Source of the DNA: Emydura subglobosa
Taxonomy: Eukaryota > Chordata > Testudines > Chelidae
Length of the DNA stretch: 64,000 nt
Assembly: GCA_007922225.1 (NCBI GenBank)
Contig: ML679941.1
Span: 61,876,796 to 61,940,795, forward strand
Reading direction: 5' to 3'
The notes under the pieces were generated by a model. It made no database searches. It was not told the origin of the DNA and worked only from the letters and a program-made list of their open reading frames with translations. Positions 33,404-46,189 of this stretch are shown here, piece by piece. The stretch's first letter is position 1; every line of letters begins with the position of its first letter. Made by a program: the position numbers and the translations under genes.

Positions 33404-36400
33404 TGTGTTATTTACAATCCTTCAGAGTTTGGGATGGCTGCCTTGTTCTGTTAATCTATTCACTTGCTCTTTCCCTAAACTGTTGAGTTCTCAGATTAGC
33501 TGCCTGAGTTTTCAGGGAAAACGTTGCAGTTCCTCACTTCAGGATCTATCTCCCATTCTATCTTCCCCGCCCCTCCCCCCCAATTAAAATTAGCAATTAT
33601 ATAACTTACCTTTTGTTTCAGCTTTTATTTCTCTGAATGACTTTTCCATTATTAAAAATTCCTCCCCCCCTGAAAGATATCAATAATGCTGCTGCTATCA
33701 AATTATCAGTTTACTCATAGACTATTTGTGTAAAGACGGTATAGTATTAGCAAATCTGAGAAAAGTGAATGATATGTTAATATTAAGGCAGAAATTTCTC
33801 ATTTGTTCTCAAGTTCCTTTTACAGTGCTCGTACTTGAATACTTATATAGGCTAATATTTATTCTTTGTTTTATATGAATTGAAAAAGGAACAATAGAAA
33901 ACACTATAAACAGGGAGGAAATGGTCTTGCCTTTCACGCTCTAAAATAGGATTAGTAACTTTTATGTCTCTTATCTATGACTAGAAAGGGACTTTTGAAA
34001 CATTCAGAAAACAACTTGGTATTAGTACATTTAACTCCTTACATTATATGTTCCGTGCCCCTGTCTCCAGCTGGCACATTGTGCTCAGCTCCTGCATCAA
34101 CCTGTCCAGTTATATTGTTATGTGCTTCACAATAGCTCATTCTTGGACATTATATCCATTCTTTTATGAAGAGAGGGAATATTGAGTAGGACATCAGGAG
34201 TCTCCTTTACTTTTTGAAAACTGCCCAGGTGGCTTTAGCTGTCACCTAGACAATTACTTGGGAGGAACAAAGGGAATGTACCTTAACATTTCATCCAAAG
34301 AAACAGTATCTTTGTTTTAAAACCTCCTTCAGACCTCTATTAACAAACAGAGTTCCTTATCAAGCTTTCAGAATGGTGTATGCTGTGATATAAAAGATTT
34401 CTTTGAATGCTGTACAGGTAAAGAAGATGTGAGAAATGAGACGTCATCACTGAGTGATTACATAGGTAGAGTAAATGTCTAAAATTATTCTAAAGGAATT
34501 TGAGAACAATTCAGCAGTTGTAATGGATAAATTCATGTTGCATGTGTCTGCACATACACATACTCTCTTTTTCAAGTTGAAACATGATTACTGAGCTATT
34601 ATCAGTTTATTTAGTACCTGGGTTGACTTGTAAAAGGTAGGTTTTTTACTTTTTATGCCTTTCCAGGGCTCTCCAATGTCACCCCCACATTGACTGAGAT
34701 TTGTGTCTCTCTTTTTTTTTTTATGGGGGTGGGAGGGACCTATTGGTGTTCTATAACACAATACTGAGATGTTTACTTAGCCAATAATGAAGTGTCAATA
34801 GTATTGTCCCAAACATATTTAGTCATAGATACTGCTGTAACAGATGACTGGTGTTTGGGGTGTATGTCCATGTACCTATGCACCTGATATTCCCTGTGTC
34901 CCCTTTAAAACAGAGTGATGCAGTCATGGGGCACATGACTATGAGCATTCATGTGACCTACAGGATACCAGAATAAGGCTTCCTGTCTCTAGGTAAGAGA
35001 GACCCAGTGTCAGGGAAGAACCTGGGAGCGGCTCTCTATAGAAGCCAGGAATGGCTACCTAGAAGGAGAAGATTTATCCTACCAACTTGTGGAAAGTAGG
35101 AATGTCTCATTTGTGACTTTTGTATTATTCTGAGTCTTTTGCATTTTGTTATTTAACCAAACCTGTCCTTAGGTAAGGGACATGAAACTTGACTCAAAAT
35201 GTCTGCGCTTTAATTGAATTAGCCTGGCTGGTGAATCTGCCCACTGGCTTACAATTGTATATCTGTAACATAAGTTATTTGTTGATTGCATTCATCATTA
35301 AGTATATAATAGCAAAAGATTAGTTAATATGTCAACTAAAAGCTCATCCCTTCTAGGTGATGCCATAACATTACTTTATAATAATCTGTTTGATATAGCA
35401 TCATATGTAGGTGCAAACAATAAGAAACCTTTGTGAATTTAAAATTGACATTAAAATCAACACCAGAGCAGTGAGACAAGTGTTGGATGCCTTAATTATA
35501 GACTTGCATTTGTTCAACCAAGGCTTAATTACAGGGGCCAAGATCATTCTCTACCTAGGGAAAAACCTGCATAGAAGAACAGCCAGGAAACTCTGGACTA
35601 GATCATGCTCCAAGATCCAAATGCAGAGGTGACTCTGTGTATGAGCATCTCTGTGCTCATGTGTAGATTGGAAGATTGTCAGTCTTCACATTAACATCTC
35701 CCCTTTCCCAGGAACCCTTAAAGGGCTTTCCATAAGATCCATGAAGGAGAGAGGGCTGTGGACTGAGGCTAGGGAGCAAGAGGCATCAGTGGGAAACACA
35801 CATCATTCTCCTACTGGTCCCATGAAGACTTCCCAGGAACAGCAGTGGGCCCTAAGGCTTCAACACCTATTTTACAGGACACCTCTGCAGTGCAGGAACC
35901 CCCCCTCTAATATTGTTCATTGAAAGCAGTGGGAAATCTGGAGTACAAAGCCATTGTAGAGACACAGGGACTCTGTGTGGATGGCCCCAACCTCCTAGCA
36001 ATCCCCTAGGATCATTGGACCTTGTGGATGAGCCCTGCATCTCACTTTGCAGCTGCCAAATCATACAGTCCTGCAATGGCATTATGGGATGAAACTCCAT
36101 AGGAATTCCTTGTTCCTTCCTCTGCCGCTCTCCAAGCTTCTTCTCATTGAAATTCCCTAGATTTTTCAGGGGGAGTTTGGGGGTGGATCATTGTGTAACT
36201 GATTGGGTTTCCAGCTCACAAGCTACATGATTACCCCGAGATTCATCTGGACCTCCAGTAAATGAGCTGGTGAACAGGCCATCCATGTGGTGCTTTTCTG
36301 CTGCTAAACTGTGCCTCTGGGGCTTCTGCTCCCTCTGTCTATATAGCATCAGGAACTTTCCTAGAATTTCTAGGAGGTGGGAGGGTGGAGCAGATTACAG

Positions 36401-36779
36401 AGTGTCTATGAGGATAACTGATTACATTTCTCCATATTAACTTTTGTGAGGAATTTCTGCAGAGTTGGTATGCAAATGATGTGAAAAAAATGTCTGCCTT
36501 AGGCCCCTCGGAACACATGAATCCACAAGCCCTTAGAGGGCTGTTGTAAGGTAGGAGAAGAAGGGAATGATGCAACAAAAGTTGCACACCCCATCCTATA
36601 TGTACCGCACAGCTAGGAGCTAGTGCTTCCCCTCTCTGCTCTTCCTGTTTCCACCTAAATGTTTCTCCAGTTCCACAGCTGCCTCTGGATTGCCATTCTA
36701 TCGCTGCCTGCCCAATCACACATCAAAGACACACCTGCACCTGCCTCTGAGCTTTCACTGATCTTCCCCTAAGACATGG
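33404..36779. other. Unclassified DNA, no feature seen
   Basis: A stretch near 34900-35200 has LTR-like words but no ends. Overlapping frames at 35411-36719 lack motifs. Nothing else recognised. Confidence 0.4.
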
Positions 36780-37430
36780 ACAAAATTGTCAGGAATGAAA
36801 GGTTAAATGTCAGGAATGAAGGTGTTAAACTCATGATTCCAAGGAAAGGAAGAAATTAAAGCAGCAGAATAAAGACAATAGACTTGAAGAGAGCAGACTT
36901 CAACAAAATCAGAGATTTCGTAGATAAGATCCTATGGAAAGGATATATAAGGAGAAAAGTAACTCAGGAGAGCTGACACTTTCTAAAAGAAACAGTATTA
37001 AAGGCACAACAGTCTTTATCAAGAGGATGGGGATCAATTGTCCTCCACATGTACCGGAGGTAAAACAAAAGATAATCAGTTCAGTTTGCAGCAAAGGAGA
37101 TTTAGGTTGTATATTTGGTGTTAAAGCAATCTAACTATAAGGATAGTTAAGTACTAGAACAGGTTACCTCGGAAGGTTGTGGAAAGAAGATAGATGGCAG
37201 AGTCAAAGGATGAGAGGACAAATCACGGGTAGAGGATGTCAAAATGGCCCTTAGAGGGGGTTTTCTGGAGACATTGAGTGACGCAGGAGTGAAAGAAAGC
37301 ACATACAGGGAATGATTCAGGGTTGAGTACTGGTGGAGTGGGCTGAACACTGGGAAAAGGAATCAAGAGAATCAATCAAAAGACAATATTGGCATAAAGT
37401 AGGAAACCTACTGAAATAAAAGAAAAACCC
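36780..37430 (+). mobile_element. CR1 fragment of another subfamily
   Basis: Degraded CR1 ORF2 linker words are visible in translation (KADFNKIRDFV-like near 36895-36920, then RRKVTQESxxx and NSGELTLSKRNSIKGTT at 36965-37010). The sequence then passes into a 3' UTR with AAGGATAGTTAAGTACTAGA ACAGGTTACC near 37138. The RT domain between linker and 3' UTR is missing, so the copy is internally deleted. Confidence 0.65.
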
Positions 37431-38401
37431 TGTATGTAAAGCATTCTAATCTGAATATTGAGATATTGAATTTTCAGAGTGGTACATTTCCATTATAAAT
37501 AGCCATCATAATGGCAAAAACAACAGCATTCTGACAGAGCCATAATGTGACATATAACTACCTGATAACACATGCAGATGTTACAGAAGATAGAGTTTAG
37601 TACAGTCTAACCTCTCTTTTCCAGAGCATGTTTAGCTTAAATGTTTAGCTACCGTGAAGTGCATTTAGAGAGGAAAAATCAGAGATATAGCCAGAACTGA
37701 TTTTTTGGCAGGACCTGTGGTTGACATTGGTGAGCACAAGTCTTGTCACAAGCACAACAGAGGCTGATAGAAACGTGGGATGAATTGCTTAAAATCTGAT
37801 TGGGTGGGCCTGCTTTCAAAGTGGGTGGGCCATGGCCTACTCAGGCCCACGCTTAGCTACGTTACTGTAAGGTATTATAGTCTAGTTGGGAATAAAGGTA
37901 TTCTGATTCAAAATTGAGCATATTGTGGAGAGATTATCTAATATCATAAACTCAGGAGACAGGTTTTAGCAAGTGGCTTGTGTTAGTGTTCATGTGCTTG
38001 TTTTATATTGTTCCCGTTCTTGCTATGTTATTCCCTTGAAACTCATTAAAGCCTTATTAAGCCTTCTCTTTCTGCAGCGAACTATCCATTCGAACATGAA
38101 TAATCTAAGGGGTAAGCAGAATGTTGATATAAATATGCAAGTGACTATTACCCAAAGTATTAAATTAATAGATCATTTAAAAAACACCTATAGAACATAA
38201 ATGACCCCTAAAGTGAAACTCAGACAATTTTGACAAAGAATTTGTGTTTCTCTTGTAGAGCGTTTATTAGACTATAACTCTAAAACATCTTAGAGTTGAG
38301 TGAAAATAGGTAATTCAGTGTGTTAAGGTTGGTAATGGGCCATTGAATATTTGAGCTCTACATCACTGTCCATAAAAGAGAAGCAATTATAAATTTAAGG
38401 G
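37431..38401. other. Mostly unclassified DNA
   Basis: A short GC-rich block at 37798-37865 (GTGGGTGGGCC repeated, then GGCCCACGCTTAGCTACG) looks like a fragment of a dispersed repeat. The rest shows nothing recognisable. Confidence 0.4.
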
Positions 38402-38402
38402 G

Positions 38403-38950
38403 TTTGATTCTCCACTGTCTTGCTCTTTATTTAATCATATACAGTTGTGCAAAGTGGATGTCAAATGCTGCTACGTGTGTACACAAGGGGCAAATTCTGA
38501 TACGATAGTGTTTTACAAAGCTGTAAGCAGTGGTGTGCCATCTTTATTTGCAAGGCGTGTATTACAGGCCCCAGGACTGGCAGTGCCCACAGGACATTTT
38601 GTCCAGCCCTTGAGCACACATGGAAGACTCCACGTTGTAGAACAAAATTACATTTTCTGCACAGCATGGCTTCACAAGCACTGTACATGTGAGGTCACAC
38701 CACATAGGGGATGCCATTTTGCATGCAAGTGTAAAATTGCATGCCTGACTAAAAATGTCACAGCATGCCACTAGCTGTAAGTCCTCTCAATTCACTAAAG
38801 CATCTAAGCATGTGATTCGGACCACCTCTGTTCAGTAGAGTACGTATGCATAAATATTTAAGTCCCATTGACTGTATGTTGCTGTTTAGGTATTTTTCTG
38901 AATCAGACCCTAGCTGACTACATGAGGTGCAAGACAGTGAAGAATCAGAC
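38403..38950. mobile_element. Foldback element with about 33-bp inverted ends
   Basis: TGATTCTCCACTGTCTTGC at the left end is matched by GCAAGACAGTGAAGAATCA at the right end, and the inverted similarity extends to about 33 bases. The interior frames (38445-38774 and its shadows) have no transposase motif. It is read as a non-autonomous foldback DNA element with unknown superfamily. No target duplication was resolved. Confidence 0.65.
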
Positions 38951-38999
38951 ACAAATCATAGACTTGTGGTTTTAAATAAATGGCTGGAAGCCAGACTTT

Positions 39000-39250
39000 C
39001 TGCTCACATTTGTTTAAAGCAGGAGTAACTCCACTGACTCAGTGGAGTTATTTCACCAGTGTAAGGTTGGTGTGAGAGGATAATCAAGCCCTGGGAAACT
39101 TTGGTTCTATGACTGGATCTGCCATAGACTTCCTGTTTGACCTTGACCAAAGTACAGACGGTCTGATTCTGCTCTCATTTACAATGGTGTAAATCAGGAA
39201 TTACTCCATTAGGATTAATGGAGTTACATTGGTGTAAAATCAGGAGGTGG
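39000..39250. repeat. Two diverged copies of a palindromic unit
   Basis: The first copy (about 39005-39070) holds AGGAGTAACTCCACTGACTC then GTGGAGTTATTTCACCAGTG. The second (about 39160-39235) holds AGGAATTACTCCATTAGGAT then TGGAGTTACATTGGTGTAAA. Each unit is self-complementary around its centre, with ACTCCA pairing TGGAGT. The dispersed unit is familiar from reptile DNA but I cannot name it. Confidence 0.65.
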
Positions 39251-39511
39251 GAGAAGAATAAAAGAGCTTGTCCATATGGACTGTAGGACAGGGAAAACTG
39301 GGGACATAACTCTACAGTGCAGGAGCCTGCTGCATGAACTTTGTGTGCTAAAATTTCTGTAATGTACTTTCATCTATTGCAGTTTCAAATGGGACTAGAC
39401 CAAAGCAAACTAGGGAACTTGTCCACACAGACAGTAGTGTATGTCAGGAAAGTGCACTGTGGATTTACACCCAGTCTGCAACTGTCTGCAGAGACAAATC
39501 TAAAAGCTTCT

Positions 39512-39655
39512 ACCGTTTTGTGCTTCAGTTTCCTCATCTATAAAATGGAGTTTCTAATACCTAATGCCTAACAGCGGTATTGTGAGGATAAATACGTTTG
39601 TAGAGTAGCTCAGGGTCCTTAGGTGGAAGGCATTCTAAATGCAAAGTTATTATCT
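39512..39655 (+). mobile_element. SINE 3' fragment (same family as 26.85 kb)
   Basis: TTCAGTTTCCTCATCTATAA AATGG, a GGTATTGTGAGGATAAATACG block and the tail GGCATTCTAAATGCAAAGTT ATTATC follow the 3' half of the turtle tRNA-derived SINE. The tRNA-like head is missing, as expected of a 5'-truncated retroposed copy. Confidence 0.75.
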
Positions 39656-39659
39656 AAGA

Positions 39660-40593
39660 GGAACTTGGCAATCAAGACATTTACAATTCACCTGACAATA
39701 CTCTGGCATGTCTAATGTGCAATTAATTCAGAACTCATGGAAAGTGAAATACAGAGAAAAATACCAAGGCTTTTAATCTGTCTCTGAACAATGATGAACA
39801 TTTACACTCCAGCAAGAAGAGGAGTCCCCCCCCCCCCCAACCTCAGAAACTGCAATTGCCTGCAATCAAGCTTAAAAGGCAGAAAAATGGATTAGATCTG
39901 ACCATTGAAACACCTTAAATAATAGTATAAACACAAATTTAATGAAAATTAATCAACCAGTCTTTAGATGTTCAAAAGCCTATCTAATCACAATACCAAA
40001 ATACATTCCTGTTTCAGAAGAGAAGACCCAGATGACAAGGGAAACAGAATACTATGATAATGATCAGAACCAACTTTTGGAATAACTGGTTAGACAAAAT
40101 TTCTTCACAAACAATGCTATTGTCTGGAATTGGGCAGTCAGGGAGAGGATTAAGAGATGTGAGTGATATAGAAAATGGAATGAACATCTCTCTGCTTTTG
40201 TTGCCAACCTTTTGACAGGAAATGAAAAAGAGTTTGGATAGCTTGTTAGCACAAAAGACAAATTGAAGCAGTGGTAGGGCTCAGTAGAGCAGCAGATCAT
40301 TATGACATAAAGACATAACTGAGGAAACGATGATGGGCTGGTTACTGTTTATGAAGTCACATAATAATGTAAGAATTCTTCATCCGGTTAAAAAACTGAC
40401 AAGGCAAGAACAGAACTGCTCTTTATGATTTCACAGCTTTATTGAAGCTGGACAAAATATTAGTAACAATTTTTCACCATTGAAATAAGCCTGCTTTCAT
40501 ATTTGCAAAATGTTCACAAAACTGCAGGCAATTTTTCAGTAATTCTAAATTCTTTGAAAATGCATGTAAAAACATATTGCTATGAAGGGTGGT
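39660..40593. other. Unclassified DNA, no feature seen
   Basis: A C run near 39829. No element ends or exons recognised. Confidence 0.4.
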
Positions 40594-40598
40594 GAGTA

Positions 40599-41681
40599 TG
40601 TGGCAGTCTGTGCTCTTATCTTCACCCTTTTTACAAAACTATGATAAATTTTATACAAAGTCTGCCTTGTGAGGTATCATTTGAAAACTCATAATCTACT
40701 GAACATTATTGTCCTGGTGAAATGCATGGCAATATTGTACGTGAAGTTATACAAATTCTGCTGTGTATGGCATGTTCCAGCCTGAGAAACAGCTTCAGAC
40801 CAGTTCCCCAGAGACAAAAGGCTAGCCAACACTTCAACCCAGTGTCAACAAAATCAAATGGACTATCATCTGGCTAAGTGGCCATTCTTTGGCAGGAAGA
40901 AGGGTGTGAATCAGAACTTTTCTGACTGTCAATGGAACAACTGGGGGTTCCTGTATAAACACAGTGGCTGTTGCCTGAACCCCAGCTGGAGATAACTCTC
41001 AAAGAGGAGGAAAAGATATAAGAACAAGGAACACAGGCCCTGAAATCACCCCACCCTTCCTTTTCTCTCTGATCAGATGTCAACACTTGAAAGAACACTG
41101 CATTGGGGTGGGATCCTGACTGCAGAAGTTCAGCCAGTAAAAGCACATGGTGAACTTTTTAATTCATTTAGCTTGCTAAGTTAGGTATTACCTTTAATTT
41201 CTTTGTAACCAATTCTGACTTTTATGGCTCATTACTTATAATCACTTAAAATCTATCTTTCTGTAGTTAATAAACTTGTTTTATTCTTATAGCTAACCCA
41301 GTGGGTTGGACTGAAGTGTTTGGGAAACTTCATATGAGATATCAGGGTTTGTGCATATCATTTTCTATTAATGAAATTACGGATTTCCTATGAGCTTGTA
41401 TTGTCAGTGTTGGGCAGTACAAGATGCACATTTTTGGGGATGAGTCTGGGACTGGGAATTTCTTGTGTTGCTCTGCAGTATAATTCAAGGGTAGCAGGAT
41501 GGTGGCCTGAAGCACTCTTTCAATATAGCTGTGTGTGTATGGGTGGCTAATTTACCTGCTGAAGGCTGTGTGTGAGCTGGCCAGGAATGGTTGCTTTCAC
41601 AGTGAAGCAAGGTAAAAGGCACTGCAGATTGGATAACTGAGGGGATACATCTGTCCAGATTATACCCCGGGGAATATCACA
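40599..41681 (+). mobile_element. Solo LTR (family B, plus orientation), GAGTA duplication
   Basis: It starts TGTGGCAGTCTGTGCTC and ends CGGGGAATATCACA. GAGTA flanks it exactly on both sides (40594-40598 and 41682-41686). AATAAA lies at 41269-41274, followed by CTTGTTTTATT. Both ends and its length of 1083 bases are similar to the minus-oriented LTR at 51400-52486, which suggests the same group. It has no internal viral sequence. Confidence 0.9.
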
Positions 41682-41686
41682 GAGTA

Positions 41687-42479
41687 TCTTTGTGACAATG
41701 ATTGGTGACAACTGCATTGCTTGATTTTACTTAATTACCAAGTCACATGGTATTGGTTCTGGTTTCCTGACTGAGTTGAACAATTTGGTCAGGAGGGTTA
41801 GCAACAGTCATTTTAACTCAGAGGAAGCAGATGCATTTTATGTACACTCTCTAAACCATTCATAAATAATGGATAGTGCTTAGGAGTGGCTCTGTGTTGC
41901 ACCCTAATGCAGTTTTTGAGGGAGAAAAAGGAGGAGGAGGAAAAGACTTTTTATTGTGACTGAGTTAAAGATTTGTGTGTCAAAAATACTGTTCAGTTGA
42001 GCAGCTGAGTAACAAAGTATAAAAGGGAAGGTTATATGCATCTGTCTGGTGAACAGGAACTGATGAAGAATAAGGAATTGTTCCTTATATGTATGGTAAA
42101 GTGAATGTATGGTTGGTGGTTTCCTATGCTTTCCATTCATCTCTTTGCTAGATTTTCATTTTTTAAATTGCTTTCATAGGAAGGTTGAAATAATGGCTAT
42201 GGACTGACACAGGTCCTCAAATGTCTCAAAATACCTATGGACTGGATATAAGTTTGGATCCATGAATTTTCTGAGCTTCAAATTGCTGGAAAGGGAGGTT
42301 CTTTGCATAAAGGTTGAACCAACTGAGTGATGCCAGTGTCACGTTGGCACTGTTTGTACACACCATGAGTGCTTGTGTCAATGCAAAGTGTGGTGAACTA
42401 CCGGTAGGGGTAATCCCTTTTTGCAATGTGTTATGGGAGAGAAATAAGTCACTCAGGGATTTCTGAGAGGTGGGGGGAT
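41687..42479. other. Unclassified DNA; possible left flank of Harbinger
   Basis: I expected a Harbinger terminus in this region and did not find one. No other feature recognised. Confidence 0.35.
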
Positions 42480-43005
42480 TCAAGTTTCCAACATACAACT
42501 TTCTCTATCCCATAATGCCATCCATATCCCACAAATCCGCACATCACTTTTCAGTGTCTACCGTCTCTGGCAGAAGCATAAAGCCCACAGAGCTCTGTAC
42601 TATTGTCATGAACATTGCATACACAGGACACACAATTCTCCTGTATTTGCAGACTCGCAGGAAGTACTGCAACAAAGGGAGACATGACAATTTCTTGGAT
42701 AGTTTACTGAAGGACAGAGTGAAAAACTATTCAAGATTGTGGGTAGCATTCACGGAGCAGCTGATGATGGTGGAGTGCTGCTTCTGGGCCTGAGAAATGA
42801 GCACTGACTAGTGGGGTCGCATCATAATGCAGATTTAGGATGACGAGCAGTGGCTGCAGAACTTTCAGATGCGAAAGACCATGTTCCTGGATCTGTGTGC
42901 TGAGCTCATCCCAGCCCTCCAGCTCAAGGACACCAGAATGAGAGCTGCCTTCACAGTGGAGAAGTGAATGTCCATCACACCCTGGAAGATTGCAGTGCCA
43001 TGTTA
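42480..43005 (+). pseudogene. Harbinger transposase, N-terminal block
   Basis: Frames in this block read LYLQTRRKYCNKGRHDNFLD, SLLKDRVKNYSRLWVAFTEQ and, after shifts, DDEQWLQNFRMRKTMFLDLC followed by KDTRMRAAFTVEK. This is the N-terminal part of a HARBI1-like transposase before the DDE core. A stop follows VEK and the frame shifts at least twice. The block breaks off at about 43005 where the LINE begins, and the continuation starts at 46740. Confidence 0.82.
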
Positions 43006-43579
43006 TTTGTTGTTTTCCTTTGTGACCGAAGATGACACTGGCAAGGTTATTACATCTTGTGATTATGACTGTGGCTAAAAATCCCGATGTGCGAGTGGCA
43101 GTTCTTTCCAAACTCAGTGCATATGTAGCTTGATATCGAGGAAGGGATTGTGGTGTGTGCCCACTGAATCTGCCGCTGTTTACAACTCGGCCTCCGTGCC
43201 TAAAGATCCACACAGCAACATCTCGAACTGAGTAACCCCATCATAGGTCAGACTGGCGAGCAGCAGTCAATCTGTTACTGATGACTCCCAGCTGTCAATG
43301 TCAGAGTTGCACTGCTTAAAGTTATGCTTCAGTGTGTCTTTGAAGCACTTCTTCTGGCTGCCAGGTATTCAGTTACTGAATTTCAGCTCACCATAGAGCA
43401 ATTGTTTTGGCATTCTGGAGTCATCCATCCTCAACACATGACCAGTCCAGCATAACTGTTATGCACTGAGCGTGGCTTTAATTTCTGTGGCGTGGCTGCA
43501 TTCCAGAACTTGTAATTGGTAACATTATCTTGCTATTTGATGTGGAGTATGGCATGCAGATGTGATAAATGGAACTTGT

Positions 43580-44800
43580 CTAGAAGTTTGATGTGGTGCT
43601 TGTAGCAGATCCAGGTCTCATAGCTATACAACAATTCGATAGCACAACTGCTTTTAGCTTGGTTGGAAGCTTAATATCATGTTGCTGCCAGACTCTGCCT
43701 GAGAGTCTGCCAAATGATGAACTGGCTTTGTTGATGCAACTTGTCAGCTCCTTGTCTATAGTAACATCATTCGACAATGCACTGCCAAGATTAACAGAAG
43801 TTTGTAACAGCATCCAGCTGTGTGTTGCTGATGGTGACTTGTGATTTTGTATAGGGTTTTCCTGGTGCAGATTGAGACATGACTTCTGTCTTTTTCAGGT
43901 TGATTGTCAGCTTGTACCTTTTTGCAGACTCTCAATCTGTCCATAAGCAATTATATCTCTTCATGAGTATGTTGAGTATGTGCCTCTAGAGCACAGTCAT
44001 CAGCATACAGCAGCTCATGAACAATTGCCTCTAAGACTTTAGCGGATGATTTCAGGTCTCTTGTAGCATCATTGAGCTCTGCTGCATAGAAGAGATTGAA
44101 TAAGATGGGATCAATTACGCAGCCTTGCTTAATACCACTAGTGATAGGAAATGGGTCAGACAGAACACAAGCTGTAAAATGACTTGTCTAAGCATGAAAT
44201 AGCCTCATAATGTTGGTGAATTTTTCTGGACAACCAAACTTACATAATAGTTGCCAAAGTCCAGGTCTACTGATGGTGTCAAATGCTTTAGTCAGGTCGA
44301 TGAAGACAGTGTAAAGGACCCATTGCTGTTCTCTGCATTTCTCCTGTATCTGACGGGCTACAATATAATGTCTGCCATTCCTTGTGTTGGCCATAAACGA
44401 TATAGTGAATCCCATAGCAAGTGATTTGTGATATTGCATAGTAGACAATCAAAGAGTACTCTGGTCAGAACCTTTCCAGTGATGGAGAGTAAAAAGGTAC
44501 CATGATAGTTGCCACAGTTGGACTTTTCACCCTTCCTCTTGTGTATGGTGACAATGGTGGTATCTTTGAAGTCTTGCAGTACATCTTCAGGACTCCATAT
44601 ATTAAGAAAGAGAGAGTCCATGCAGTCACTTCAGCAAGGTCTTGCCTCCATACTGGAATATTTCTGCAGTTCTTTATGGCACTAATTGCAGTCCTGACTT
44701 CGTTGAGGGACGGGGCTGTGTCCATGTAGTCATTACAAGTTGGCTGATCCACTACTTTTATTAGTGCTGCATCTACCACATGGGACAGTGTGGGACAGTG
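43580..44800 (-). pseudogene. LINE reverse transcriptase domain (broken)
   Basis: The frame 44465-44779 covers the linker (SLNEVRTAISAIKNCRNIPV). Frame 44358-44621 has DFKDTTIVTIHKRKGEKSNC, the RT start. Frame 44188-44448 has QEKCREQQWVLYTVFIDLTK followed by AFDTISRPGLWQLLCKFGCP, the palm with the first catalytic aspartate. Frame 43580-43813 has CINKASSSFGRLSGRVWQQH, the thumb. The catalytic region with two aspartates lies between in shifted frames and looks degraded, with a LHMH- and AELLYADD-like context near 44000. Confidence 0.82.
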
Positions 44801-45499
44801 TGTTCAGGAACTTGCTGAAATGCTGTCACCACCTCTGAAGGATTTCTCCTTTATCAGTGATCAGTGTTAGGCCATCCACACTCTTCAAAGGCATGGTAGT
44901 GGTATATGTAGGATAATATATGTCTTCCAAAGTAGTATAGAGGTCTTTGGGTTCATGGTGGTTAGCATAGCCGTGGATTTCATTGGTCTTGGCATTCCAC
45001 CATTGATCCTTCATGTCTCTAAGCTTAAACTGGGTGTATTTTGTTACTATTCCTACAGGGACCAAGATGCAAGAATTTGATGGTGCAGCTCATGTTTTTA
45101 GTGAGCAGTTGTTGGATTTCTGATTGAATCAATCTTGGTGATGTCGTTTTGCTGTATTCAAGGTGGCAAGAGTGGCTTAATATACAGTCTCACCAAAAGT
45201 TGCCCACTTCCTATTTACATTAGCACTAATAGTCAAGCCAGCAAGATCAGACAGAACTGCTGTGAAGTTATTACAGAACTGTACTCATGTAGCCTCATCT
45301 TGTAATTGCTTTACATTGAGCCGTCTTCTTGGATTAGAGGATGATTTGCGATGCACCGGTTGTATTACTTAATAACAGTTTGGAGCAGATCATGGGATGG
45401 TCTATCCAGCAGTCTGCCTTGCATGTGGCTGCAGTGATTGGTATATCCTGTAGAGCTGGCCACTGGACGATGATGTGGTAAATAAAATACCACTATTTA

Positions 45500-46080
45500 G
45501 GTCTTGGGTGCATCCTTGGCATTTTCTTTTTGTCTGGTAGGCAGAAAAATGCAGTTGTGATAGCTAGTCACCACCTGACACATTCACTGTGTTGCAGTGT
45601 TTCATTGCTATTCTCTTTCCCAGTTCCATGCTCTTTCCCAGTCCGATGGCAGGCCGCCAGATTACACATTACTTCCAAACCTTGCATTGAAGTCCCCCAT
45701 GATGATTGTTTTATCTGACACCAGTGTAGACACATGGAATTTGTCCAAATCACTACAGAACCCTTCTTTCTCATCATCAGCATTTGCCATGGTGGGAGCG
45801 TAAACATTGATGATAGTCGCGTACTGTTTGTGTTTCAGTGACAACAGTAGAAACATAAGACAATCACTTATACTTTAGGAAGACTTTTGAGCTTGGCAGC
45901 AATGGAGCACTGATCTCTGTGAGTTGCCTTTTGTCAGCGAGTCTCTTTTCACTCAGTGCAGCAATGTCAACCCTATGTCTGGTTAGTCCTGCAACAAGAA
46001 CTGTGCCTCTCTCGGGTTAGCTGGTGGTAGGCTTGCTGCATAGAGTCCTACCATTCCACAATGCTATTGTAATTCTAGGT
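45500..46080 (-). pseudogene. LINE endonuclease domain (broken)
   Basis: The frame 45662-45856 contains IINVYAPTMANADDEKEGF, SDLDKF and IIMGDFNARFGSN. The GDFNAR motif holds catalytic residues of the APE family. Upstream, in other frames (45880-46050), ADKRQLTEIS-like and VDIAALSE-like words mark the N-terminal half of the domain. The family nicks target DNA to prime reverse transcription. Confidence 0.82.
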
Positions 46081-46189
46081 TTGAACATTTTCTGACCACA
46101 TAGGTGCATGACCTTCCAGACAGTGGTCTGGTCAGGTTCCATGTGTAAGGCCTAGTGGGCCTCAAACCCAGGTCTGCAAAGCTGCCAGG

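Larger units (their letters stand above)
43010..46100 (-). mobile_element. Near full-length non-LTR LINE (APE endonuclease + RT)
   Basis: On the minus strand an APE-type endonuclease (46080 to about 45500), a linker, an RT domain (44800 to 43600) and a C-terminal tail (to about 43030) follow in order over about 3.1 kb. That is the size and single-ORF layout of RTE-like LINEs. I do not assign the clade firmly. Frames are broken in many places. The element interrupts the Harbinger transposase gene, so it arrived later. Confidence 0.82.

Noticed and set aside
38445..38774. 109-codon plus-strand frame rich in cysteine
   Set aside because: It sits inside a foldback element, overlaps two minus-strand frames of similar length, and its cysteines form no known spacing pattern.
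39000..39250. Possible CRISPR-like spaced repeats
   Set aside because: Only two diverged units, in vertebrate DNA, with unequal spacing; a dispersed palindromic repeat explains them.
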